A stretch of DNA of 64,000 nucleotides from Metopolophium dirhodum (Eukaryota; Arthropoda; Insecta; Hemiptera; Aphididae), in NCBI RefSeq assembly GCF_019925205.1, contig NC_083562.1:17670001-17734000 (forward strand). Direction: 5' to 3'. The stretch's first letter is position 1, and every line of letters starts with the position of its first letter. Made by a program: the position numbers and the translations under genes. Below are positions 25,598-37,145 of the stretch, piece after piece. The notes beneath the pieces were generated by a model, which saw nothing but the letters and a program-made list of their open reading frames with translations, searched no databases and was not told the origin of the DNA.

Positions 25598-28500
25598 TCA
25601 CTTATCAAGAGGAAGGATGGCTAGTTTGACTATTGGTCGTGTGAGGGTTCCATGTTCGGTACGCACTGTGGCTACACGGACCACACCATCTGCACCCGGG
25701 TGAACTTGTTGTATGCGACCAAGTTTCCAATGTATAGGTGGTTGATTCGGCATGTTTATCAATACCAAATCGTCAACCTTAACATTTGGCTGATTGTCTA
25801 CCCATTTTGTGCGTCGTTGCAACGATGACAAGTACTCTGTTGACCATCTTTTCCAGAGTGATTGATACATTTGTCGTAGGAGTTCCCAACGATTGAGGCG
25901 ATTTTGAGGTATGTCAATTACGTCCTTTTCTGGTATTTCAACCATTGGATGACCAATAAGAAAGTGACCTGGAGTTAGTGCACGATAATCATTAGGATCA
26001 GCAGACAATGGAGTTATCGGTCGAGAATTGAGTAGAGCTTCAATACGACTTGTTAATGTGACCATTTCTTCAAACGTTAACCGTTGAGTACCCACAACTC
26101 GTTTTAAGTGATATTTTGTGGATTTTACGGCCGCCTCCCACTGGCCACCAAAATGTGGGGCTGCAGGAGGGTTAAAATGCCACTTACATGAAATCGCATT
26201 CGTATATGTTGTCTTGGCGGTGGAGTCTAACATTATGTTACGTATTTTTTGGTCTGCTCCTTTAAAGTTCGTTCCACAGTCAGTGTAAATGTTTGATGGG
26301 GTACCACGTCGAGCGACAAAGCGTTGTAAAGCCGCCAAAAACGTATTAGTTGAAAGGTCAGAAACCACTTCAATGTGTACAGCTTTGATAGTCATACACA
26401 CGAAGATAGAAAGGTAACACTTTATCGATCGTGAGTTCTTACGACGGCTCTCAGCTAGGATAAGTGGTCCAGCAAAGTCGATACCAACGTGCAAAAATGG
26501 TCGGCATAATGTTACTCGACTGGATGGGAGGTCGGCCATCATAGGATGAGTAACCGACGCCCTATGGCGAGCACACACAACGCATTTGAAGATAACGTAC
26601 CGTATGGCAGATCGACTGGATATATTATCCAATAATAACTTGATAGTAACGATGACATTAATTGAGGTCCAGCGTGGAAGTGATTCAAGTGGAAATTACG
26701 AATAATGAGTGTATTCAACGTACTTGATTTTGGCAACAATATTGGGTTTTTTGTTTCTGGTGATACCAAAGCATTTCGGAGTCGTCCACCCACCCGTATA
26801 ATGTTGTTTTTATCAATGAACGGCGCAAGTTGGGCAATTGAACGAGGAACTATCTTTGTAGTAGGTACTTGTAGGATCCTCAACAAACTTACGAAGTGTA
26901 CTGATTGTGTCATACGAATGATCGGTAACATCACATTCGAAATTTCTTCATCGGAGATAGGGTCATATATATATTTGGGTGCGACGTATGGAACACGTTT
27001 CGTGCGCGTATGCCTTATAAACCGATACATGATGGCGGTTACGCGTTGCATACGTTTCAATGACGAAAAACGTGTGAACCATTCAACTTCCTTTTCCGGC
27101 ACCACCATTAAGCACGCGTTTGTTGGATCCGAATAATCTGGCAAGTGTGATGGTTGAATTGGTTTGAACGATGTGATTGGCCATTCAGAGTCCGGGAATT
27201 TTAAAAACGGAGGCCCCTGCCAATATAAATGTTGGTCATGAACCTGTGATGGGAATAAACCTCTTGATACACAATCCGCTGGGTTTGACTCCGACACAAC
27301 ATGTCGCCACTGACAAGTCGGTAGAATTTCGGCAATTTTTGCAAGTCTGTTGGTTATGAATATTTTAAAACTCGACTGTGGTGATGTGAGCCATGATAAC
27401 ACTATGGATGAATCTGTCCAGGCTAATGTTTCTGAGATAACTATATTACCTTTAAATGTGTTGGTTAACCGGTGTAGCACTTGTGCTAATAATAGTGCAC
27501 CGCACAGTTCCAAGCGTGGTATAGTCAACGTGGTCTTGGTGTTGCTAGTCTTGGAGGGTGAAATCTTTGATTTGGCAGTAATAAAATGTATTAGTACACG
27601 CCCATCCTGGTGAATAGTGCGCAAATAGACCACGGCGGCATAACCTTTCTCCGATGCATCTGAAAAACCAATAAGTTGCACGCTAGTGAGCTTCTCGGTG
27701 GGAATATGGTGACAAATTTTTATACCCGAGACCATGTGCAATTCAGACTCGTACTGTTTCCACAGGTCAATTAAGTGTGACGGTAATGGCTCGTCCCATT
27801 GAAGACCCGCTTGCCAGAGTAATTGCATGAAGCATTTGGCTCAAAATATGATGGGAGCAAGAGCACCAAGAGGATCATATAGTTTGGCGATCGTTGACAA
27901 CACTGATCTTTTGGTATGAATATTAGATATTATGGATGACGTATGATAAGTAAAGGTATCGGCAGCTGGATTCCAATGTAATCCAAGTATTCTTACTCCC
28001 GCATCGTCTTTAGGATCAAAAGACAAACTATTAGCTTGATCTTCATTTAGAACTTTAGAGAGTAATTCTTTACAGTTTGACGACCATTTTTTTAACTCAA
28101 AACCACCTCGGCCGAGCATCTCGGTGATTTCGTCCTGTAGTTCAAGTAAATCTTTAACGGTATTGCGACCAGTCAGAATATCGTCAACGTAGGTTTGTGT
28201 TGACAAAACATTACTGGTTGTCGGATAAAGATGTCCATCGTTTTGCTCTAATTCGTGCAACACTCGAATCGCTTGGAACGGAGACGACGTGAGTCCATAC
28301 GTAATCGTCGTAAGCTCATAGTCACGTAGGGGTTCTTGTGGTGTTGCACGCCAGAATATATGCTGGTATTGACAATCTTCTGTATGAATTCTAATTTGGC
28401 GGTACATTTTACAAATGTCCGCGGTGAATATATATTGGTTAAAACGAGAACGGTGTAACAATTCGGTGATATCTGTCTGTAACTTAGGTCCAACATGGAG

Positions 28501-30816
28501 CAAATCGTTCAATGACTTTCCCGAAGACGACTTGGCCGAAGCGTCAAAGACCACTCGAAGTTTCATTTTTGGTCCATATCGTTTCACCACGGCATGATGG
28601 GGAACATAATATTTTCCCGGTTTTGAACACATCTTCATGTGACCAAGGTTTTCATACTCAAGCATGAACAGGCGATAATGCTCATATACCTGCGGGTCTT
28701 TCAACAATTTACGTTCCAAATTATAGAACCGCGATATCGCCATGTCCCGAGAATCGCCAAGACACGATGGGTCGATACTGAATGGTAGTGCTAATGAGTA
28801 TCTACCCGTACTATCGCGAGTTGTTGTACGAATAAAATGGTCTTCACACAGTTGGTCGGTAGTGAACGTACTATTCGTTGGTACTGGTTCTTCGACGGCC
28901 CAGAACTGCTGGATTAGATGGTCTATCGAAGGCTCCGGTGTCAACAATAAGGGAACCGGGGGTATACGCGAGTCCGCAGAAGATTGACCCACTATTATCC
29001 ACCCTAAACGTGTTTCGAAAGCTGATGGACAATTTGACGTATGTAGTACCTGACAAGATTGTCCTAATATATACGGGTAAATATCTGCGCCCAGCAAGAA
29101 ATCAATATGACCTGGTACGTCGAAATGAGGGTCGGCAAGCGTTAAATGTGAATAGGTAGTACGAATGTTACTAGGTAATAGTACGTTCGGCATCGGTCCA
29201 GTAATCCTAGACAAAATTACAGGTTCACAATAAATTTCTGGTGATGTCGAGTTACAGGGTACTAACGTGCGATTAGTTGAGCCCTTTGTTGTGGATACTG
29301 ATGTTTGTGACAAACCAGCTACCACGGTCTTACAATACCTACGTTTAATGCCCAATCTTGACACGCACGCAGTAGTAATAACGGATATTTGTGACCCAGT
29401 ATCAATAAGCGCACGAACAGGAGATAATTGTCCACAATTATCACGTATGCGGATAATAGCTGTACCTAATACTACGTTGGTTTTCGAGCTAGACGTCCCC
29501 ACAAACGGCACACTATCGACCGTATTAGACACGGTTGGTGCGGATGTAGCTGAAGACGTGGATGTTGATTGATTGGTGCTAATACTGTTATTTGGAGGGC
29601 AGGAACCTTTTTGCCTTTGTGTTGCGTCCAAGTGTAATAACGAGTGGTGTTTGAGTGCACAATGACGGCAGGTATATGTAGACTCGCATTCAGACGTTTT
29701 GTGGGACGCACTCAAGCAGTTCGTACATAACCGGTTTGACTTCACAAGTCGAAAGCGTTGTTTCGCGTTCTGCTGTGTAAACTTCGGACACTGGTACACT
29801 GCGTGTCTGGCCTTACATATCACGCATGATCCTGCTTGAGAATTCGACGATGTAGTTAATGAGACTTTAGATTTAAACTGAGTTTTGTGTCCCTCATTAG
29901 GTCTTGACACTGGATTCGAATTTTGCAACACTTGACACCGAATTTGCACGAAATCAGCCAACATGTCGAACGTGGGTATTTCAGCGGCGTGATATTAAAA
30001 TTCAAATGCTTGACGAGTAACGGGGTCCAATATACGAGCTGCAATATAAAACAAGAAATAACCTGGAAAATCGTCGACTTCGAGTGCTTTTAATGCTGCT
30101 ATATTTTCCTGAAATGTAGTTAAAAATTGTTTTAACTCCGCGAGGGATTCGGTTTTTATAGGAGAAACCCGAAACAATGCATCCATATGTGCACCCAAAA
30201 GAACTCGTTTATTGTCGAAGCGATCGTTCAAGTTTTGCCATACGATTGGATAGTTGGCTTCAATCAGCGGAACCGATTTTATGGTTGCCGCCGCCGGACC
30301 TGATACAGCAGCTAATAAATGGTGGAATTTTTGAATCAGTGGTACGTTGTCATTATCATGCACTAACGACACGAATGTATCACGGAAGGATCGCCAATTT
30401 AGAATATTTCCATCGAACGACGGCAATTGTATCTTTGGTAACTGTATACTTCGTGTGGTAGGTGTCGAAACTGGATAACGATTATTTAAACCAAGTTCGG
30501 CGCTTATAGATTTTATATCATAATATTGTTCCAACGCAAGTTTCCCTATCGGATGATGTGTTATAGGGAACTCACTATCGCGGTCGAGTTCGATAAGCTG
30601 GTCTAAAATATAATCTTGATAGAGACGAACGTCGGTAATTAAAATTTCAAGATCATCTATTCTCGGTTGTAATACGGTAATATCAGAGTGTTCGTTCTTA
30701 ATGCTATTAGCAAGACCCATCAAGATTGAAATTTGCTCCACGACTTGGTCTCGCTTAATAATATTTCGTTTTAACAAACGCTCGAATCGATCTCGATCTG
30801 CTGCACTCAAAGCCAT
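25598..30816 (-). pseudogene. BEL/Pao gag-pol polyprotein gene with three breaks
   Basis: The minus-strand frame starts at ATG 30,816. Domains in order are a coiled N-terminus, DUF1759 gag (PKIQLPSFDGN and WRSFRDTF), zinc-knuckle cysteines (CVICKARHAVYQCP; LCTNCLSASHKTSEC) and a retroviral-type protease (ALIDTGSQIS near 29,400). Then come reverse transcriptase with a YVDD core (28,177-28,194), RNase H/A17 region (IGFSDASEKGYAA), integrase zinc finger (HFHAG...CVVC) and integrase core (GIDFAGP, YTDCGTNF, FGGQWE). A DUF5641-like end (VDDLVLI, HWKLGRI) closes it. Breaks: an in-frame TAA at 29,995-29,997 after gag, an in-frame TGA at 27,841-27,843 where the family usually has Trp, and a frameshift near 26,620-26,632. 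These are either true lesions or base-call errors. No env-like gene was seen. Confidence 0.93.
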
Positions 30817-31444
30817 AATGATAATTCAGCGTTGAATTATATAATTAAATCGACAAATTTTAATAATATTAATTCTTGATATGATTACGCAGGTAATAAG
30901 AAATAACAATTATGTTGTTTAGGTATCCCTTTTCTCCGACTATTGACCGTTACCAGGATCTTAGATTAGCTATCGTAATGGACGTTGTTAACACTGGTTG
31001 CAATTAGTACGCGACCAATTAGAAAAGACCGGTAGCAATTACGGAACAATTAAATCTTTACACACGCGCGGTGACCGACGAATTAACAAGGACAGTTCAA
31101 AGTCCAAAGATTAGACGCGGCGACAGCGACGAAGACGCACAACAATATTTATCATAAAACCAAAATAAACGTAAATTCGACGGTGTGTTTCGTTTTGCTA
31201 TGATAAACTTGTTACTCTCAGGAATCGGTGCAGCATTGAACCTTGTACGTGACCGAAGGTATAACTGAGATAGGATATCCAGACCCAAAATATCACAACC
31301 AATGGATGTGGAACAATGACAGGAGTATACAGAGTGAGTGAAGTATTAACAAAATTTAAATGAATACCTAACTCTTCATGATTCTTACTAAATAAGTTTA
31401 CCACAAGTAAAACACAAGTAGTTAAATCCTCATAAAGGCCACTA
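30817..31444 (-). other. BEL/Pao untranslated leader
   Basis: About 630 bp lie between the primer-binding site and the gag start. No long minus-strand frame was seen. It would hold packaging signals in a working element, but nothing specific is recognisable. Confidence 0.6.
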
Positions 31445-31461
31445 TCCGGCTCGAAGGACCA
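31445..31461 (-). other. Primer-binding site, tRNA-Tyr type
   Basis: On the plus strand TCCGGCTCGAAGGACCA is identical to the 3' end, including CCA, of animal tRNA-Tyr as I recall it. It lies two bases inside the 5' LTR. Read on the minus strand it begins TGGTCCTTCG, complementary to the primer. Confidence 0.85.
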
Positions 31462-31463
31462 AA

Positions 31464-32199
31464 TGTTGCGTACCAAGTCTCGTTAATAGGTAACGGGATT
31501 GTTGGCCACGCGATGAATATAAATTTACCGGTGATGGTGAACCTCATAGAGTTCTACTGTGTTTGACGAGAGGTGGTTGAAAGAATAACAACGCTGGTGT
31601 TTAGTGTAGAATAAATAAATAATAATTTTGAGGCTGATACGAATAATCACATTACATATATAAACGGTGTTAGTAATATGGCAATAATAATAATAATAAG
31701 AATAATAGCAAGTAGTAAAATACAATAATAAATAAGTTATAGCAAGTACAATAATAGATATAAGTACAGTTACAATAATATGGCGTATAGCTGACTCACG
31801 ACAACCGTATGCGCGATGGCCTGGCAATAGCTCCAAAATGGTTGATGAGTTGAGATGTGTGAAGTGATGGTGATGGACAATGTTGACGTATGTAGATCGT
31901 ATTTAGATTGGTGTGCACATAGGACGTGTATTACCAATAAATAGTCACTGCATCACACGTGACAAGGCGCATGATGACGCTGGCACCACAAGGATATAAT
32001 AGAATCACTTTGTCGTTGAATATTGATATGTATATAATAGTACAATATACGACGGATTTATTCCCTTTGAGGACGTCGCGACGATGTGTGACAATGTGGG
32101 TGTCCGTGCGACGACTGGTTGGCCGTGGCCTAGAGTCACGGCTACGATATACGTGCGTTACGTTATATAACGCCGTCGTGCATAGGACTCTACGCAACA
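31464..32199 (-). repeat. 5' LTR of the BEL/Pao element
   Basis: It is 736 bp and matches 24,643-25,378 except for one base seen. In the minus orientation it would carry the promoter and start of transcription. Confidence 0.95.
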
Positions 32200-32358
32200 C
32201 TCACTAAATTGTTGTATTTTAATAACTATAATAAAAAATATAAATTTTACGTTGTCATATTATTTAAAACCATTCATAAACAACTACTTTGATTATAAGA
32301 AAACCAATTAAAACAAGCAAAAACAAAATTTAGTTAAATTAATAATTTTTGAAAAAAT

Positions 32359-33855
32359 GGTACTTCCGTGGTATCTCGACTACTTTAGGTTCACAACCGT
32401 GTTATCTCGACTACCAAAATATTTACAAGACTACCTATTATATGATCAACCGTGTTATTTCGACTACCGCAATTTTTTAAATAGTAAAAATATATAAAAT
32501 ATATAGGTTAAATCTATTCTGAATAATAATATAAATCTATTTTAAAACACGATAAAATGGCATAAAAATGTGTATAGAAAAAATTGTAATAATATAATAT
32601 AATAAATAAATAAAAAATGTAGTTAATAATTTTTTTGAGGAGGAAAGCAGGTTTTAATATCCATTAAAATCTTATTAAACGGTGGATCGTTACCAAGGTT
32701 TTGTCGCCAAACAAATTCAGTCAGGTATGAATCTAGATGATGGCGAGCTGTTCCCCTATGGTTTTTGTTTTGCCACTTTGCCGATCCACAAAGGCGTTCA
32801 ATTGTTTGGGTGTATGCTTCTGTGGTTGGGTCAACAAAATTGTATGTATGATTGACAGTATAGTGATGGAAAACGGATGATTTTAATAATTCGGTGTTAT
32901 ATGCACGCCAACAATCTGAATAGATCTTGGTACCTTCCTGAATGTTGTTTTTGATCGCCGTAAGTAAAGTTCCTGTTTTTCTGTCAGGTACTTTTAATAA
33001 AAATGACTCTTTTGTCTCGCGACAAATTCCTCCGAATATCCACTGTTCGGGAAGTACCCTCCCAACATGATTTTTTCTTTTCGAAAACAAACTTTTATCA
33101 ATTTCGACAATTTTCCCCGGTCCACCTATTTTCCTCTGTGGTTTATTTTCAATTGCCATTGCACATACTTCACGTAAGTAATCATTCCAGTCAATAACTG
33201 TATTTTCACTTATATAAATTAAGTTCTTATTCACACCACTTAATACTAGTCATTTCATTTGACCACCATATAAATCGCACAGCAGTCGTAAACGATATTC
33301 GTGATTTCACAAACCAATTACCATTACGTATATTTACCTTTTTTGGCATTTTTTAATATTAAATTTCCAAAAGATTTCTTTTCCAAAATACAATTTTTCC
33401 AAGTGATTATTTGGACAAATCCGTGCACTTGGCAACACTCATCCGCGTTCTTGGAGAAAATTAACAGCCTCCTTCTCGGACGATGGCAAATTAAAAAATT
33501 CATATTGACTAAACGATATATTTAACTAGACGTAGCTCTAATACGGAAAATAGGACGATTGTCGAATGACTGACGAAATAAAAACCATTGTACATCGAAG
33601 ACAAAATTAAATTGTACATAACAATGATACAGTTTACAGTTCGGGAATAACCAAACAGAAAGTGGATAATGTCAACTAATCTGCTTATAGTAGGTAGGTA
33701 CATTGTACATCGAAGAGAAAATTAAATATTGTACATTACAACGCAGGAATATATATTTATTAATAAATTACGGTCTACGGAGGTCGAGATAATCCGGATG
33801 ATTCCAACAGGTAGTCTTGGGAATATTTGGGTAGTCGAGATAACACGGAAGTACC
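32359..33855 (-). mobile_element. Merlin DNA transposon, 1.5 kb
   Basis: Inverted ends of about 25 bp, GGTACTTCCGTG(G/T)TATCTCGACT, are flanked by the 8-bp direct repeat GAAAAAAT (32,351-32,358 and 33,856-33,863), the normal Merlin target size. Two extra copies of the end motif, CCGTGTTATCTCGACTACC and a one-base variant, follow just inside the left end at about 32,397 and 32,449. It encodes one IS1016/ISXO2-like transposase, broken in its front part. Confidence 0.9.
32623..33510 (-). pseudogene. Merlin (ISXO2/IS1016-like) transposase, N-terminus broken
   Basis: The C-terminal 203 codons (32,623-33,234) are open, with catalytic blocks KIVEIDKSLFSKRK (first D), KIYSDCWRAY (second D) and TIERLCGSAKWQNKNHRG (E). 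Upstream, frames of the usual front half can be read in pieces (LPSSEKEAVNFLQERG; ICPNNHLEKLYFG; FIWWSNEMTSIKWCE). They are separated by a TGA near 33,445, a frameshift near 33,350, a TAA near 33,230 and a further frame change. The enzyme would excise and insert Merlin elements; this copy is almost certainly dead. Confidence 0.85.
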
Positions 33856-33863
33856 GAAAAAAT

Positions 33864-34261
33864 TGCCAAAGCTGATTTTCAGAAATCTTGTATTTAGACT
33901 TAATGTGCTTTGCATGAACGGCGATGATAAATATTAACATTTATATAAAATAAAAACACTTATTATTTTTGCATATTATAAACATTACCTATAAAAACAT
34001 TGATTAATTATTGATAAAAAAATATTGACTAAATATTAGTTAACAATATTAATTAAATAAATAATTTTGGTTCATTCAATATTTACTTAATAATATTAAT
34101 TATTTAAAAATGTATTCTTAATAAATAAATAATGTTTATTCAATCATTATATTTTTTAATGTTTATAAATAAATAATGGGTTACCACTAATTAAATGATA
34201 GTTTGTTACTTGGTACCATATTATGTGTACTAATTTTCAAAATCATTGAATGTTTTATTAC
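33864..34261. other. AT-rich stretch, no gene seen
   Basis: Low-complexity TTAATAATATTAATTA-type sequence with many short AT palindromes. No frame of note. Confidence 0.55.
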
Positions 34262-34574
34262 GTTCTGCCCTATAAAGGGTTAAAGAATGATTATTCATGG
34301 GGCACCAAGTTATCAATTTTCAAGTCAATACAAAAAATTTAACGAATGAATACACATTACAAAGTACAAAATAAAATGCCCAGAATCTTAAACAGAATAA
34401 ACTATTCAAAATATTTAGGTCATTAAAGAATTCTTCAAAGGGTACCAAATTGACAATGTTCAAGTCAATACAAAAAATTCAACTAGTTATATAAATTTAA
34501 AAAAAAAAATTGAGGGAGGTGTTGGCGCCCGCAGCCAAATGCTTTTAAGAAAACATTGAATTTTACTATTTTGA

Positions 34575-34980
34575 GTTCGTTATAAGTTATAACAAACACA
34601 ATTAAGGTGGTGGAGGTTTACGTTTATTTTACCCCGTACGGGATACACATATATATATATATAACAAAAAAGAATATAAAAAAAAGAAACAACGGACGGA
34701 GGTATGTCTATGACAAAATATATATAGGTATCTTTTGTTGGTCGTGGTACGTGCGCACGGCGGGTGGAAGGCTGTCGAAACGGGTCTTACACTAGCGAGT
34801 TTACGACGGCCGGTACTCGTTCTACGCGACTCGCCTTCCCGTCCCACCATGTGCCTTTGTGGCGCGGTGGAGGAGTTGGCGTTGTCGCGCTGTAGCCCGT
34901 AGTGGCGGTTGACGAAAAGTGTAGACTGGTCGCTGCAGTACGTCTGTACTTTGTACTGGTGGCCGCTGCGTACCGCGTCA
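34575..34980 (-). repeat. Inverted LTR fragment of the gag-only element
   Basis: Its reverse complement matches about 36,117-36,521, including GTATCCCGTACGGGGTAAA and CACCACCTTAATTGTG. It runs about 46 bases past the point where the two direct LTR copies stop matching, so the full LTR may be longer than the shared 532-543 bp. Confidence 0.8.
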
Positions 34981-35424
34981 AAATGCTATGCATTTGAAAG
35001 ACAGTACAACAAATGTAGGCAGACCTATTAATAATTAAAAATTAATGAACTCAATATTTTAAATAGTTTTTTCTGTTTAAGTTTCGGGACATTTTAGTTT
35101 GAACTTCGTTATGTGTGTTTCTACTGTACATTTTTTTCCAAATTTTTTTTTTGTATTCTAAAATATATTTGCCTGCGGGCGCCAACATCTCCCTTCAATT
35201 TTTTTTCATGATTTTAACTCTAGCCAAATTTTTTAAACATTGACAATCTGCAGGTACCCTTTGAATAATTCTTTAATGAACTAAATATTTTGAATAGTTT
35301 TTTCTGTTTAAGTTTCGGGGCATTTTAGTTTGAACTTCGTAATGTGTGGTTCTACTGTAAATTTTTTTCCTAATTTTTTTTTTTTGTTTGCTTTAATCTA
35401 TTTGCTAGCGGGCGCCAACACATC

Positions 35425-35714
35425 TGTTCAATATACAGGTAATAAGTATTACCGACGATCGTCGTTATCTGTACATTGAATGTAGATAGTATTTATTATG
35501 CCATCCCAGGTGGGGTAATAAAAGGCACGGGTCGCCAGTTCGTTCTCGACGACGCATCGGTGACAATGCCGGTCAATATATGCGACGTAAACTAATAATC
35601 ACTCATTATAAACGTAATTAAAATAGTGTTTACTATCAATAAATTATTATCAATCATTTATACAGTCCACTAGTGTTTTTTTATATTTATTCAATTACAA
35701 ACTGAGCCGAAACA
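35425..35714. mobile_element. Solo LTR, 290 bp, inside a satellite monomer
   Basis: It begins TGTTCAATATACAG and ends GAGCCGAAACA, breaking a satellite monomer exactly after GCGCCAACACATC. The 5-bp flanks are ACATC and ACCTC, one mismatch. It has a promoter-like ATAAAAGG at about 35,518. Monomer sequence resumes on the far side (CCTCCCATCAATTTTT). No internal retrotransposon sequence is present. Confidence 0.65.
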
Positions 35715-35943
35715 ACCTCCCATCAATTTTTTTTTTTATGATTTTAACTCTAGCCAAATTTTGTAAACATTGACAATGTGGTACCCTTTGAATAATTCTT
35801 TAATGAACTAAATATTTTGAATAGTTTTTTCTGTTTAAGATTTTGGAGATTTTAGTTTTATGTTTGTAATGTGTATTCCCACAATATAATTTATATAAAT
35901 TTTTTTTTGTATTCTAAAATGCATTTGCTGGCGGGCGCCAACA

Positions 35944-36475
35944 CCTTCCTTCAATTTTTTTTTATAGTTATGTAACTCTAGTTGAACGGCGCGGGCGCGG
36001 GCAAGTCTACCTCAAGCGAAACGCGAAAGCCAGAGGTAGTACAAGCCACGGTGTCCCATAATGGCACACAGACACCGGTACAAGTGTACCCCGTGTGATG
36101 GTTTGGCGGGGGAGTATGACGCGGTACGCAGCGGCCACCAGTACAAAGTACAGGTACCGCAGCGACCAGTCAATACTTTTTGTCAACCGCCACTACGGGC
36201 TACAGCGCGACAACGCCAACTCCTCCACCGCGCCACAAAGGCACATGGTGGGACGAGAAGGCGAGTCGCGTAGAACGAGTACCGGCCGTCGTAAACTCGC
36301 TAGTGTAAGACCCGTTTCGACAGCCTTCCACCCGCCGTGCGCACGTACCACGACCAACAAAAGATATCTATATATATTTTGTCATAGACATACCTCCGTC
36401 CGTTGTTTCTATTTTTTATATTCTTTTTTGTTATATATATATACGTGTATCCCGTACGGGGTAAAATAAACGCAA
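35944..36475 (+). repeat. Left LTR of the gag-only element
   Basis: A GC-rich body (GGCGCGGGCGCGGGC at about 35,988) is followed by an AT-rich end with TATATATATA, CCCGTACGGGG and AATAAA, a likely poly(A) signal. It contains a 70-codon frame also present in the other copies; I do not treat it as a gene. Confidence 0.75.
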
Positions 36476-37145
36476 ACCTCCACCACCTTAATTGTGTTTG
36501 TTATAACTTATAACGAACGAGTGTGCCATCCAATCCAACACACCCAACCAACGACCGGCTCACCGCGGATCACCCGACACCACCGTCGCAGCCGCGTCAA
36601 ATTGGCTCCCCGCAGAGGAATCATCGCCTCAAGTCAGCGAAAAGGTAAAAGTTTTTCACGCTGACACATACCTTGGTAGATTGCTTATATTAAGTTAATA
36701 TTAAGACTTTTAGCCAGGAGTGTGTTTGCCGGTTAGCTAGGATTCCCAGTGAACATTACGTAAGAATTATTTCTAGCACGTAACAGGGAATTCCGCGCAG
36801 CCGTGCATAACCGTGATACGGATTGGAAAGTAGTTATATAACAACCACCACCCCTCCGCAACGCCAATTTTTCGTCCCGCGACATTACCGTCGATAACAG
36901 CACAGCGCGCAGGCCAAAACCGGTTTCAGCCGAGTACGTCGACCCAGTTCTGCTATTCTTGGAACGCAACGGCGGTACCGTCAACAGCTGACCTATTAAC
37001 GAAATCGCCAATAGAACACGTAAACAGCTCGCAAAATGTACGTAAAAAAAAAAAAAAAAGTCCCTAAACCACGTATACACACCAAACACAAGCTACCTCA
37101 CCGACCAACAGCTTAACGACCGCATTTGTAATTTAATCGTACATA
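36476..37145 (+). other. Leader of the gag-only element
   Basis: It lies between the left LTR and the gag start. TTGGCTCCCCGCAGAGG at about 36,601 starts with TGG and could be a primer site, but it is over 120 bp from the shared LTR end. It holds an A15-16 run at about 37,046-37,061. Confidence 0.45.

Larger units (their letters stand above)
24643..32199 (-). mobile_element. BEL/Pao LTR retrotransposon, 7.6 kb
   Basis: Two 736 bp LTRs flank a minus-strand gag-pol region. A primer-binding site and polypurine tract are in the right places. Target duplication is ACTCA on both sides if the border is moved by one base, or CTCAA/CTCAC with TG...CA ends. The LTRs differ at one base that I could find (c at about 25,272 against g at about 32,093), so insertion should be recent. 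The internal frame nevertheless has two stops and a frameshift. Confidence 0.95.
34262..35943. repeat. Satellite-related units in both orientations around LTR fragments
   Basis: Units related to the large array at 54.5-61.3 kb lie in reverse orientation at about 34,270-34,550 and in forward orientation at about 35,040-35,424 and 35,715-35,943. The shared markers are GCGGGCGCCAACA, TTTAATGAACTAAATATTTT and TTTTTTCTGTTTAAG. An inverted LTR fragment and a solo LTR interrupt them. This looks like an old array broken by retrotransposons. Confidence 0.75.

Noticed and set aside
26705..27136. 143-codon plus-strand frame
   Set aside because: Antisense to the BEL/Pao pol region; the other strand has clear RNase H and integrase motifs.
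31445..31461. Fragment of a tRNA-Tyr gene
   Set aside because: Only the 3' 17 bases are present, at the exact primer-binding position next to an LTR.
36095..36469. 124-codon frame in the gag-element LTR, with relatives at 38,789 and 34,629
   Set aside because: GC-rich LTR sequence gives open frames in several phases. Copies differ in frame after small indels, so it is not maintained as protein.
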